14,628 nucleotides of DNA from CAZPRY01 sp964589175 (lineage in GTDB: Bacteria > Fidelibacterota > UBA2242). Of the stretch, positions 8,332-14,601 are shown piece after piece. The stretch lies in assembly GCA_964589175.1 (NCBI GenBank), contig CAZPRY010000072.1, positions 1 to 14,628 of the forward strand, in the 5' to 3' direction. How positions within the stretch are numbered: the first letter of the stretch is position 1; the number at the start of each line of letters is the position of its first letter. The notes beneath the pieces were generated by a model. It was not told the DNA's origin, ran no database searches, and saw nothing but the letters and a program-made list of their open reading frames with translations. The translations under genes and the position numbers were made by a program.

Positions 8332-8396
8332 ACATCCCGTCTGGATGTTGTTTTGTGTGAATACGATTTACACAGACCGGTTCGGTTCATCGGTCT
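8332..8396. repeat. Three back-to-back hairpins downstream of the transposase
   Basis: Hairpin 1 is ACATCC / GGATGT (8332-8337 / 8343-8348). Hairpin 2 is TGTGTGAAT / ATTTACACA (8354-8362 / 8366-8374) with one G-T wobble and loop ACG. Hairpin 3 is AGACCG / CGGTCT (8374-8379 / 8391-8396). They fill the gap between the transposase stop (8446) and the next gene's SD. They may be the structured 3' flank of the element, a terminator or attenuator, or processed RNA structure. Confidence 0.6.
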
Positions 8397-8445
8397 ATTT
8401 GTGATGCTATGTAAGAGCAAACCGGCCATTAATGCTGCGGATCGT

Positions 8446-8907
8446 TTATTCGATAGGTTTAAAAAGATAGCGTTCATTGTATTCGATCCCGAAATCGTCC
8501 AATATTTTTCGGTATTCTTCAAGGAAAGTTCTTTTGCGATGATGTCTTTCCTGGTTTTCGATATAATTTTCCACTCGTGAAACCTGGGATTTGCTGTATG
8601 AAAATGCGCCATACCCTTCCTGCCACGAGAATCGCCCTGTAATGAACCCGTTTTGATTGATCCAGCGGGATGAATCGCCTTTGATATCCTGCATCAGATC
8701 CGAAAGGGATTGCGATGGTCGTAAACCGAAAAGTATATGAAGATGGTCGGGCATGCCGTTGATGGTTAGCAGTTTATGGTCGTTGTTTTGGATGATGCCG
8801 GTGATATATTGGTAAAGGCGGTCTTTCCAGGTTTCCGTGATGAGGGAGATTCGGTTTTGTACGGCGAAGACGGCGTGTATGTGAATTTGGGTGTAGGTAT
8901 TAGCCAT
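8446..8907 (-). mobile_element. REP-associated (IS200-like) Y1 transposase, full length
   Basis: A 153-residue Y1/HUH single-strand DNA transposase. The HUH pair is H55-L-H57 in MPDHLHILFGL, and the catalytic tyrosine is most likely Y115 in VENYIENQ. The WQEGYGAFSYS block (95-105) and the RHHRKRTFLEEY tail (121-132) are characteristic of the Y1_Tnp/RAYT group. Length is normal for the family and the frame is intact, so it may be active. The start is set by AAGGAGGA (8919-8926, minus strand) upstream of the ATG. RAYTs nick single-stranded REP-like hairpins. Two such composite palindromes lie immediately upstream (8941-9246) and three other hairpins lie downstream. No TnpB or resistance cargo is present. 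I see no clear insertion-site duplication. Family assignment is secure. That it acts on the neighbouring palindromes is inferred. Confidence 0.92.
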
Positions 8908-8940
8908 GATTATAAAAATCCTCCTTGATGAATGTTCTCT

Positions 8941-9061
8941 GTGCCGTTAGGCATATGAGCTCGGTAAAGTATGCCTGTTGCAGCAATACCTGCCGTCCCA
9001 TCCGGGACGGAACTTGGCTGTGGTCGCTGGACTTTTACCGAGCTCTTATCCCTACGGGATA
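8941..9061. repeat. REP-like composite palindrome, copy A
   Basis: Hairpin P1 is GTGCC-GTTA-GGCAT (8941-8954). A perfect 12-bp closing stem is GAGCTCGGTAAA / TTTACCGAGCTC (8957-8968 / 9034-9045), which encloses hairpin P2 CCGTCCC-ATCC-GGGACGG (8993-9010). Hairpin P3 is TATCCC-TAC-GGGATA (9047-9061). The same architecture recurs in copy B, and the RAYT gene is 34 nt away. I call it the transposase's REP-type partner element. There is no coding capacity here. Confidence 0.8.
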
Positions 9062-9128
9062 TGTTCTTCTCGCTACTCATTATTTTGCACGAGCTTATTG
9101 TACCGTTCATGCTTGATCTCCCCGAAAT

Positions 9129-9246
9129 GTGCCGTCAGGCACGCCAGATCGGTAAAACATGCCCATCACCTTAACACCTGCCGTCCCGTCCTGGACGGAA
9201 CGAAGCTGTGCGATTGCTTTTACCGAGCTATTATCCCTACGGGATA
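9129..9246. repeat. REP-like composite palindrome, copy B
   Basis: This is a second, diverged copy starting 188 nt after copy A and in the same orientation. P1 is a perfect GTGCC-GTCA-GGCAC (9129-9142). The closing stem AGATCGGTAAAA / TTTTACCGAGCT (9146-9157 / 9218-9229) has one mismatch. P2 is CCGTCC / GGACGG (9181-9186 / 9193-9198). P3 is TATCCC-TAC-GGGATA (9232-9246), identical to copy A. Differences between the copies mostly fall in loops and linkers, while the paired arms are retained. Confidence 0.8.
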
Positions 9247-9479
9247 GGATTTGGGGCAATATTTTGAACACGTAGCACTTCACCATTGCGAACCTTTCCT
9301 TTTTTTCGCAATCGTTTCGTTTCAAGCCGTGTCACAAAACTTAGAAAATCGTCACCGGGGAGATGATCGATCTTCTTACTGCCCCTTTGGATTGAATGTT
9401 AATTTGAATGATTTTGAATGTCAAGTAAAAAGTTAAAATAATTCACTATTACGGGGAAGTATCGCAAATATGTGCACTA

Positions 9480-9560
9480 TTGTATTGACAATATTATATA
9501 TTTTATTACGTAATGTGTAATATTGAAAATATTAATTTAATATTGAGAATTATTTTATAA
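9480..9560. other. AT-rich tract with AATATT repeats
   Basis: AATATT occurs at 9490, 9519, 9528 and 9539. TAATATTGA occurs twice 20 nt apart (9518 and 9538), and ATTACGTAAT (9505-9514) is a perfect 10-bp palindrome. A TTGACA hexamer lies at 9485-9490, but no matching -10 sits at normal spacing. It may be a protein-binding or bending site upstream of nqr. Confidence 0.4.
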
Positions 9561-9651
9561 GATGTCTTGTTCCGGGAGATTTTCTGCAAGCGGATGGAGC
9601 GAGTTACGATTGAGCATATACCAATTTCATATGGGATGTGCAAGAATTTTA

Positions 9652-9823
9652 GGGATGACTGGCAAGATCAAACCGATCCTCACGTCGCCCCGATGACTCG
9701 GGGCTCCTCGGGATGACAGGTAGGGCTGAACAGATTGAATCCCGCCAACGGCGTGGGCTTCGTTCATTGCATTCACTCAGGATGACGTCTGGGGTAAAAT
9801 CCATAACATTCATTTGGGATGAC
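9652..9823. repeat. Dispersed GGATGAC repeat block
   Basis: GGATGAC occurs at 9653-9659, 9711-9717, 9780-9786 and 9817-9823, three of them as GGGATGAC. A perfect 7-bp stem GCCCCGA-TGAC-TCGGGGC at 9687-9704 lies between the first two. It looks like decayed copies of a short intergenic repeat family, of the type that recurs around TCGGGATGAC-like cores in many genomes. Confidence 0.5.
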
Positions 9824-9863
9824 AGCCAGGGAAGCCCGACTCAAGCGTGGGCATTCTTGGTCG

Positions 9864-9899
9864 ATATTGCATGAATCGTCGATTCTAATTATATTGCAT
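9864..9899. promoter_or_regulatory. Operator-like palindrome between direct repeats
   Basis: A perfect odd palindrome GAATCG-T-CGATTC (9873-9885) is flanked by identical ATATTGCAT copies at 9864-9872 and 9891-9899, ending 45 nt before the nqrB start. The position suits a regulator site. The second copy contains TTGCAT, a possible -35, but the nearest TATA-like -10 (TGTATA, 9921-9926) is 21 nt away, so the promoter call is weak. Confidence 0.4.
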
Positions 9900-9943
9900 C
9901 GGTAAAAGAATATTCAACTTTGTATAGCGGCTAGGTTATCAGC

Positions 9944-10987
9944 ATGAAAAAACCTGAATTTATGAAGCAGAAAGTGATGTTGAAGGTGCTTCTGGCGCTG
10001 CTTCCCGTCGGTTTGACCGCAATCTATTATTTCGGTTGGCGGGTGCTGGCGGTGGTCACCGTTTCCCTGGTATTCTGTACGCTGACGGAGTGGATCATGG
10101 CATCCCGCCGCAATGGTAAAATCACCTATGCCTGCTTCGTTACTGCTGTGCTGTACGGGCTTTCGCTGCCGCCTACGGTGCCGTTCTGGATTGCGGCCGT
10201 CGGTGCGATTATCGCGATCCTCTTCGCCAAAGAGGCTTTCGGCGGATTCGGGAAGAATGTCTTCAATCCGGCGATCGTCGGCCGGGCTTTCGTGTATGTC
10301 TCATTCCCGATCGAGATGACCTCGCGCTTCGTGCCGGTTTTCCGGGGCTTCCCCGGGGGCTTGGCGCAGTGGAGTTATGCTTCACTCAAAGAGCTTCCAA
10401 CGATACTGAGCACTGGCGGATTAAAAATGGTCGATGCCGTCTCAGCCGCCACGCCGATGTGGGCGCGCCGCGACTTCGGGTACGCGACCGAGCTCCGCAA
10501 CCTTTTCCTGGGTAATATCGGCACTGTTTTTCAAAACGGCGGTAATGCCAGAATTTTGACCGCCGGTTCCGCCGGCGAAGTCTCGGCGCTGGTGATCATC
10601 CTGGCCGGAACTTATCTGCTAATCACCAAAACCGCGCAATGGCGGCTGACCCTCTCAACGATCCTGGGCGCCGCCGGGTTTAATATAATTCTTCGCAACG
10701 TATTCGGCGTCGAAGCGGTTCCACCGCTGCTTTTCACGCTTTTCTCCGGCGCACTGCTGTATGCCGCCGTCTTCATGGTCACCGATCCGATCAGCGCCCC
10801 GAACCTGCCCCTGTCACAGTGGATTTACGGAATTTTTATCGGGATCATGATCGTCTTCTTCCGCTACAAGGCGATCTTCGCCGGAGGCGTGGCCTTCTCC
10901 ATCCTGCTGGGCAACACTATTGCCCCCTCCCTCGACCTGTGGATTAAGCGTTTCAAATCCGCAAAAGCAAAGGGGGCGGCATCATGA
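9944..10987 (+). CDS. nqrB: Na+-translocating NADH:quinone oxidoreductase subunit B
   Basis: This 347-residue polytopic membrane protein carries one covalent FMN and belongs to the ion-translocating core. Diagnostic blocks are PPTVPFWIAAVG (76-87), AKEAFGGFGKNVFNPA (95-110) followed by VGRAFVY, and DAVSAAT (164-170), which aligns with the flavinylation motif around the FMN-bearing Thr of NqrB. T170 is the predicted acceptor. The middle Gly of the motif is Ala. C-terminal FMVTDPISAP is also typical. The protein is shorter than the roughly 415-residue proteobacterial NqrB because the N-terminal extension is missing, which makes it RnfD-like in length. By sequence it is nearer NqrB than RnfD. 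Only a weak SD (TAGG) precedes the ATG. It is the first gene of the operon and overlaps nqrC by ATGA. There is no nqrA or rnfC upstream. Confidence 0.88.
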   Translation: MKKPEFMKQKVMLKVLLALLPVGLTAIYYFGWRVLAVVTVSLVFCTLTEWIMASRRNGKITYACFVTAVLYGLSLPPTVPFWIAAVGAIIAILFAKEAFGGFGKNVFNPAIVGRAFVYVSFPIEMTSRFVPVFRGFPGGLAQWSYASLKELPTILSTGGLKMVDAVSAATPMWARRDFGYATELRNLFLGNIGTVFQNGGNARILTAGSAGEVSALVIILAGTYLLITKTAQWRLTLSTILGAAGFNIILRNVFGVEAVPPLLFTLFSGALLYAAVFMVTDPISAPNLPLSQWIYGIFIGIMIVFFRYKAIFAGGVAFSILLGNTIAPSLDLWIKRFKSAKAKGAAS

Positions 10988-11655
10988 AAAAGACTTCACC
11001 GGCCTACATTATCATCTTCATCATCCTGATCTGCCTGGTATTCGGCATCGCGGTCTCGGCAGTCCATTATCTCACACTCGATCAGTTGCAGAAAAATGAG
11101 ACGCTGCACCGCAACCGGATCATTTGCCGGGCTTTCGATCTCCCGGTATCGGGTAGCGATGTCGCGAGTTACCAGAGCAGCGTCGACCAATTCATCCGGA
11201 CGGATACGCTGGATTACCAGAACCGCAAAATGGAAATATTCCGCTATGCCGGTCCGGGTGCTGCGAAGGTCGGTTTTACTTTCAGCGGCATGGGATTCTG
11301 GGAACGCATTTCCGGAATCATCGTGCTTTCGCCCGATTTGAATACGGTGCAGAATATCCGGTTTCTCGAACAGAAGGAGACGCCGGGTCTCGGCGCACGC
11401 ATCGAGGAGCAGTGGTTCACGAACCAGTTCAAAGGTCTCGAAATCGACTGGAATGCCCCGGTCGGCGAACGGGTTATCGTCGGCGGCAGCGTCGCCCCAA
11501 ACGCCAAAAATCGCGTCAATGCCATCACAGGCGCATCGCAGACCTCCATGGCGCTCGGCAATTTCCTCAATGCGGAACTGGAATTTTTTCGCAAGGCCTT
11601 TTCGAATTCGCCGTTTCAGACCGCTTCATTGCCACAGAAAAAGAAACTTTTTTGA
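10984..11655 (+). CDS. nqrC: Na+-translocating NADH:quinone oxidoreductase subunit C
   Basis: A 223-residue protein with one N-terminal membrane helix (about 8-28) and an extracytoplasmic FMN-binding domain. The hallmark ETPGLG is at 132-137, and GFWERISGIIVLSPD (104-118) matches the NqrC/RnfG fold. The flavinylation site reads N-A-I-T-G-A-S-Q-T (179-187), so the predicted FMN acceptor is Ser185 where NqrC normally has Thr, and the usual leading Asp is Asn179. ApbE-family flavin transferases are known to accept Ser in the consensus, so function is probably kept. ApbE itself is not in the window. The start ATG overlaps the nqrB stop by 4 nt. The C-terminus is extended by a basic tail. Confidence 0.88.
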   Translation: MKKTSPAYIIIFIILICLVFGIAVSAVHYLTLDQLQKNETLHRNRIICRAFDLPVSGSDVASYQSSVDQFIRTDTLDYQNRKMEIFRYAGPGAAKVGFTFSGMGFWERISGIIVLSPDLNTVQNIRFLEQKETPGLGARIEEQWFTNQFKGLEIDWNAPVGERVIVGGSVAPNAKNRVNAITGASQTSMALGNFLNAELEFFRKAFSNSPFQTASLPQKKKLF

Positions 11656-11676
11656 AAATATAAGGATTCAGGCAAA

Positions 11677-12291
11677 ATGGCTGATAATCCCAAAACGATA
11701 TTCATCAAGGGTCTCTGGAACGAGAATCCCATCTTCCGGCAGGTGCTGGGCATCTGTTCCACCCTGGCCGTCACCAACCTGCTCGCCAACACTCTCTTCA
11801 TGTGCTTCGGCGTCCTGTTTACGACGGCGCTGTCCAACTTCACGATCTCGCTTTTGCGCAACCAGATTCCGCGCCGCATCCGCATGATCGTGCAGGTCCT
11901 GATCATCGCCAGTTACGTAATGATCGTCGACATCATCATCAAGGCCGTCAATCCCGACATTCACCGCTTTATCGGACCCTACGTCGGCCTGATCATTACC
12001 AACTGCATCATCATGGGACGCGCCGAGGCCTTCGCCAGCCAGAACCGCCCCTGGCCGTCGTTCCTGGACGGGGTCGCCTCCGGCCTCGGCTACGCTTTTA
12101 TTTTAATCGCAATCGCCCTGGTGCGCGAACCGCTGGGCTTTGGGACGCTCCTGGGACACGCCTTACCGGCCCGCGATATCTGGTGGCACCAATGGACGAT
12201 CATGGTCATGCCGCCCGGGGCCTTTTTTATGCTGGCGATTACGACCTGGATCGCGCGCAACCTTTCATCCGAAAAACTCAAAGCGAAATAG
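11677..12291 (+). CDS. nqrD: Na+-translocating NADH:quinone oxidoreductase subunit D
   Basis: A 204-residue membrane protein with about six hydrophobic segments, the usual length for NqrD/RnfE. The signature VGLIITNCIIMGRAEAFA (103-120) is nearly that of characterised NqrD proteins. C27 (LGICSTLAVT) and C110 (ITNC) match the two cysteines that, with two in NqrE, hold the intramembrane iron-sulfur cluster passing electrons from NqrF to NqrC. The N-terminal NENPIFRQVLG also fits. SD AAGGA (11662-11666) lies 10 nt before the ATG, and the gap after nqrC is 21 nt. Confidence 0.93.
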   Translation: MADNPKTIFIKGLWNENPIFRQVLGICSTLAVTNLLANTLFMCFGVLFTTALSNFTISLLRNQIPRRIRMIVQVLIIASYVMIVDIIIKAVNPDIHRFIGPYVGLIITNCIIMGRAEAFASQNRPWPSFLDGVASGLGYAFILIAIALVREPLGFGTLLGHALPARDIWWHQWTIMVMPPGAFFMLAITTWIARNLSSEKLKAK

Positions 12292-12300
12292 GAGCCGTCG

Positions 12301-12906
12301 ATGGAAGCCATACAAACGACTTCGTTTCTCTCCGTCCTGATTATCTTCATATCCGCCGCCTTTACGGACAATATCCTGCTGGCGCGCTTCCTGGGGATGT
12401 GTTCCTGCCTGGGCGTTTCCAAAAAAGTCGATACGAGCCTGGGACTCGGCGCGGCCGTGATTTTCGTAACCGCCTCGACAGCCGCGCTCAACTACCTGGT
12501 CTATACCTACATCCTGGTGCCGCTGGGCCTGGAATTCCTCAAACTGATCACCTTCATCGTCGTCATCGCAGCCTTCACGCAACTAGTGGAAATGATCATC
12601 GAGCGCTTCTCCCCCACCCTTTATAACGCCCTGGGCATTTTCCTGCCGCTGATCACAGTCAACTGCGCGATTCTCGGAATTTCACTGTTCATGCTCAACA
12701 AGCCCTTCGGCTTTTGGCAGACCTTCGCCTTCGGCCTTGGCGGCGGATTCGGCTGGTTCCTGGCGATTATGCTGATCGGCGGAATCCGGGAAAAAATCCG
12801 GGAGGCGTCGCTGCCCAGGGGTCTGGCCGGTCCGGGAATTACGCTGATCATCATCGGCATCATGTCGCTGGCTTTCGTTGGTTTTTCGGGTATGATCAAA
12901 ATCTAA
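12301..12906 (+). CDS. nqrE: Na+-translocating NADH:quinone oxidoreductase subunit E
   Basis: A 201-residue membrane protein, the inverted-topology partner of NqrD. It carries FLGMCSCLGVSKKVDTSLGLG (30-50, in two parts: FLGMCSCLGVS and KKVDTSLGLG) and LYNALGIFLPLITVNCAI (107-124), both diagnostic of NqrE/RnfA. C34 and C122 are the predicted ligands of the NqrD/E iron-sulfur cluster. An extra C36 lies beside the first. The C-terminus ends with a GFSGM-type segment as in NqrE. AGGAG (12290-12294) overlaps the nqrD stop and sits 6 nt before the ATG, so translation is coupled. Confidence 0.94.
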   Translation: MEAIQTTSFLSVLIIFISAAFTDNILLARFLGMCSCLGVSKKVDTSLGLGAAVIFVTASTAALNYLVYTYILVPLGLEFLKLITFIVVIAAFTQLVEMIIERFSPTLYNALGIFLPLITVNCAILGISLFMLNKPFGFWQTFAFGLGGGFGWFLAIMLIGGIREKIREASLPRGLAGPGITLIIIGIMSLAFVGFSGMIKI

Positions 12907-12916
12907 ACGGGAATTT

Positions 12917-14032
12917 ATGAATATTGAGACGCTTCATTCGATCCTGATTGCCACCGGTTTTCTGACCGTCACCGGCATCGTCCTGGCCACCCTGCTCGTC
13001 CTGGCCGAGAAGAAAATCCTGAACTATGGGGAATGCAAAATCGACATCAACAGCGGCGATCGCGAACTGACCGTTCAGGGCGGTGGACCGTTATTGTTTG
13101 CCCTGGCGGACAACGGTATCTTCGTGCCTTCCGCCTGCGGAGGACGCGGCAGCTGCGCTTACTGCAAAGTCAAAGTTATAGACGGCGGCGGCATGATCGG
13201 TCCTGTCGAGGAGCCCTACCTGACGCCCGACGAGCGCAAGGACAATGTCCGGCTTTCCTGCCAGGTGAAAGTCCGCAACGACCTGAAAATCGAAATTCCC
13301 CGAGAACTTTTCTTCGTTAAAAAATTCAGTGCTCAGCTGGAGCGCAAGCGCGAGCTCACGCATGATATTTACGAATTGCGGATAAAGCTGATCGAGCCGG
13401 CTACAATTGATTTTATCGCCGGGCAGTATGTACAACTCGAATCGCCGGAATATAAAGGCCGCGATTCGGTCATGCGCGCCTATTCCGTCTCGTCGCTGCC
13501 TTCCGACAATCAGCATATCGAACTGATCATCCGCCTCGTGCCGGACGGTATCTGTACCACGTGGGTTTTCAATCATCTCAAGGAAGGCGACAAAGTCCAG
13601 TTTTCCGGTCCTTACGGCGAGTTTCACCTGCGCGAAACCGAGACCCCGATTATCTGCATCGCCGGCGGCAGCGGCATGGCGCCTATCCGGAGCATCCTTC
13701 ATGATATGATCGAAAAGGGAATTCAACGCCCCGCCACTTACTTTTTCGGCGCCCACCAGCAACGCGATCTTTTCTACCATGAGGAGCTGCAGCAAATGGA
13801 AAAAGATCACAACTGGTTTCACTACATTCCTTCGCTCTCCGGCGAGCTGCCGGAATCAAAATGGCCAGGAGAACGCGGCCTGATTACCGATACCGTGAAA
13901 CAACATTTCCCGGATACGTCCCAGCATGAGGCTTATCTCTGCGGTTCACCGGGTATGATCGACGCTTGCATCGCCGTATTAACCGGCGGCGGCATGCCGG
14001 AGGAAAAGATTTACTACGACAAGTTTTCTTAA
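12917..14032 (+). CDS. nqrF: Compact NqrF: NADH dehydrogenase subunit with 2Fe-2S and FAD
   Basis: A 371-residue NADH-oxidising subunit. Domain order is an N-terminal anchor helix (about 8-31), a plant-type 2Fe-2S ferredoxin domain with C74, C80, C83 and C115 (C-x5-C-x2-C then LSC), an FAD-binding domain with RAYS just after residue 190, and an NAD(P)H domain with AGGSGMAPIRS and near-terminal YLCGSPGMIDA. It takes hydride from NADH and passes electrons to NqrD/E. Characterised NqrF has about 408 residues. Most of the difference lies between the FIAGQYVQLE strand and RAYS, where a roughly 35-residue insert is absent. That makes it similar in layout to simpler ferredoxin-reductase-type oxygenase reductases. 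Position after nqrE supports NqrF over a stand-alone reductase. It starts 10 nt after nqrE with a weak SD. Confidence 0.88.
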   Translation: MNIETLHSILIATGFLTVTGIVLATLLVLAEKKILNYGECKIDINSGDRELTVQGGGPLLFALADNGIFVPSACGGRGSCAYCKVKVIDGGGMIGPVEEPYLTPDERKDNVRLSCQVKVRNDLKIEIPRELFFVKKFSAQLERKRELTHDIYELRIKLIEPATIDFIAGQYVQLESPEYKGRDSVMRAYSVSSLPSDNQHIELIIRLVPDGICTTWVFNHLKEGDKVQFSGPYGEFHLRETETPIICIAGGSGMAPIRSILHDMIEKGIQRPATYFFGAHQQRDLFYHEELQQMEKDHNWFHYIPSLSGELPESKWPGERGLITDTVKQHFPDTSQHEAYLCGSPGMIDACIAVLTGGGMPEEKIYYDKFS

Positions 14033-14048
14033 TCGCTAGGTGCACTCT

Positions 14049-14501
14049 ATGAAACAATCACCCCAGGATAAAATTCTGAACCGGAACCTGAGAGCCTCCA
14101 AATTCTCAGCTGAAGGTTTTTTAGGCAACGACCTGAGACCATTGGACGAAATTATAGCGGCCGATTCGGCCACACTCGAACGGCTGGGCGTCAGCGTTGA
14201 AACCGTCGTTGAGGTCCTGCGCAACGCCTACCAACAAGCCCGCCAGGCGCTCGATCTGCCGGTGACGCTGAAACCGGGAATTACGGCCGAGTACTTCGAG
14301 GCGCGCGGTAAGGTTCCCTCCCCTTTTCGCGGCGAGGGCGTCTTCGAAAAAGGCGAAGTTCGTGTGAAAGAGCAAAAAACCGGTGACACGCTGATCGTCA
14401 CGGCGCTGGGCATTCACCTGATCGCCAAACACACCTTTTTCCAGGGACACGGCAGCCGTTATCGGATCGAACCGGACGCGGTTGTTCGATTACTGATCTA
14501 A
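14049..14501 (+). CDS. Conserved hypothetical protein linked to the nqr operon
   Basis: This 150-residue soluble protein has no signal peptide, membrane helix or recognisable cofactor motif. I choose ATG 14049 because AGGTG (14038-14042) gives a well-spaced SD. The in-frame GTG at 14040 lies inside that SD. The N-terminal half is helical, with LRPLDEIIAADSATLERLG (about 26-44). The C-terminal half is beta-rich, with EARGKVPSPFRGEGVFEKGE (about 84-103), IHLIAKHTFFQGHGSRYRIEP (about 120-140, given here as IHLIAKHTFF and QGHGSRYRIEP) and two His residues near that conserved-looking stretch. I recall uncharacterised proteins of similar layout but no function. It lies 16 nt after nqrF on the same strand, so co-transcription is likely. 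A role in assembly or regulation of Nqr would be speculation. Confidence 0.7.
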   Translation: MKQSPQDKILNRNLRASKFSAEGFLGNDLRPLDEIIAADSATLERLGVSVETVVEVLRNAYQQARQALDLPVTLKPGITAEYFEARGKVPSPFRGEGVFEKGEVRVKEQKTGDTLIVTALGIHLIAKHTFFQGHGSRYRIEPDAVVRLLI

Positions 14502-14504
14502 ACG

Positions 14505-14601
14505 ATTTCCGACTGGAAATAAAAACAGATTCCCATATTGTCGCAACTCAGTCCGCCCATAATGGCTTTACGGACTAGTGTCATGTCACTTGTAATATGA
14601 C
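14505..14601. repeat. Hairpin cluster after the last gene
   Basis: Three inverted repeats follow the stop at 14501: ATTTCC-GACT-GGAAAT (14505-14520), AGTCCG / CGGACT (14550-14555 / 14571-14576) and GTCAT / ATGAC (14580-14584 / 14597-14601). The first may terminate the nqr transcript but is followed by A-rich sequence, not U. The rest may be the edge of another repeat or element beyond the window. Confidence 0.45.

Larger units (their letters stand above)
9247..9943. other. Gene-free interval before the nqr operon
   Basis: No supported gene occurs in these 697 nt on either strand. Contents in order are: an inverted repeat ATTGCGAA / TTCGCAAT (9285-9292 / 9305-9312); three TTGAATG copies (9392, 9404, 9414); a very AT-rich tract (about 9480-9560); a perfect 7-bp hairpin GCCCCGA-TGAC-TCGGGGC (9687-9704); GGATGAC repeats; and an operator-like palindrome at 9864-9899. 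It must contain the nqr promoter unless nqr is read from far upstream. I could not identify a convincing -35/-10 pair. Confidence 0.6.

Noticed and set aside
8310..8612. 100-codon minus-strand frame overlapping the transposase 3' end
   Set aside because: It lies in another frame of the RAYT gene and its hairpin flank, and has no SD or domain. It is not a frameshifted remnant, since the transposase itself is full length.
8910..9325. Several 60-90 codon frames on both strands in the palindrome region
   Set aside because: They arise from the inverted repeats, share translated palindromes such as RRDxSSVK, and have no start signals. The REP-like structure is the better explanation.
9485..9516. 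TTGACA as a sigma-70 promoter for nqr
   Set aside because: No acceptable -10 lies 16-18 nt downstream, and the site is more than 400 nt from nqrB.
9944..11655. Calling the first two genes rnfD and rnfG
   Set aside because: Their length is Rnf-like, but the AKEAFGGFGKN..NPA..GRAF block and the NqrD, E and F neighbours fit Nqr better. The ambiguity is recorded as a finding.
11802..12626. 274-codon + strand frame across nqrD/nqrE
   Set aside because: It runs out of frame through two well-recognised nqr genes, is rich in Arg, Pro and His and has no family resemblance. It is a by-product of GC-rich codons.
13091..13822. 243-codon minus-strand frame opposite nqrF
   Set aside because: It is antisense to clear NqrF motifs with no SD or recognisable domain. 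nqrF explains the sequence.
14040..14501. GTG start at 14040 for the last gene
   Set aside because: This GTG is part of the AGGTG Shine-Dalgarno for the ATG at 14049.
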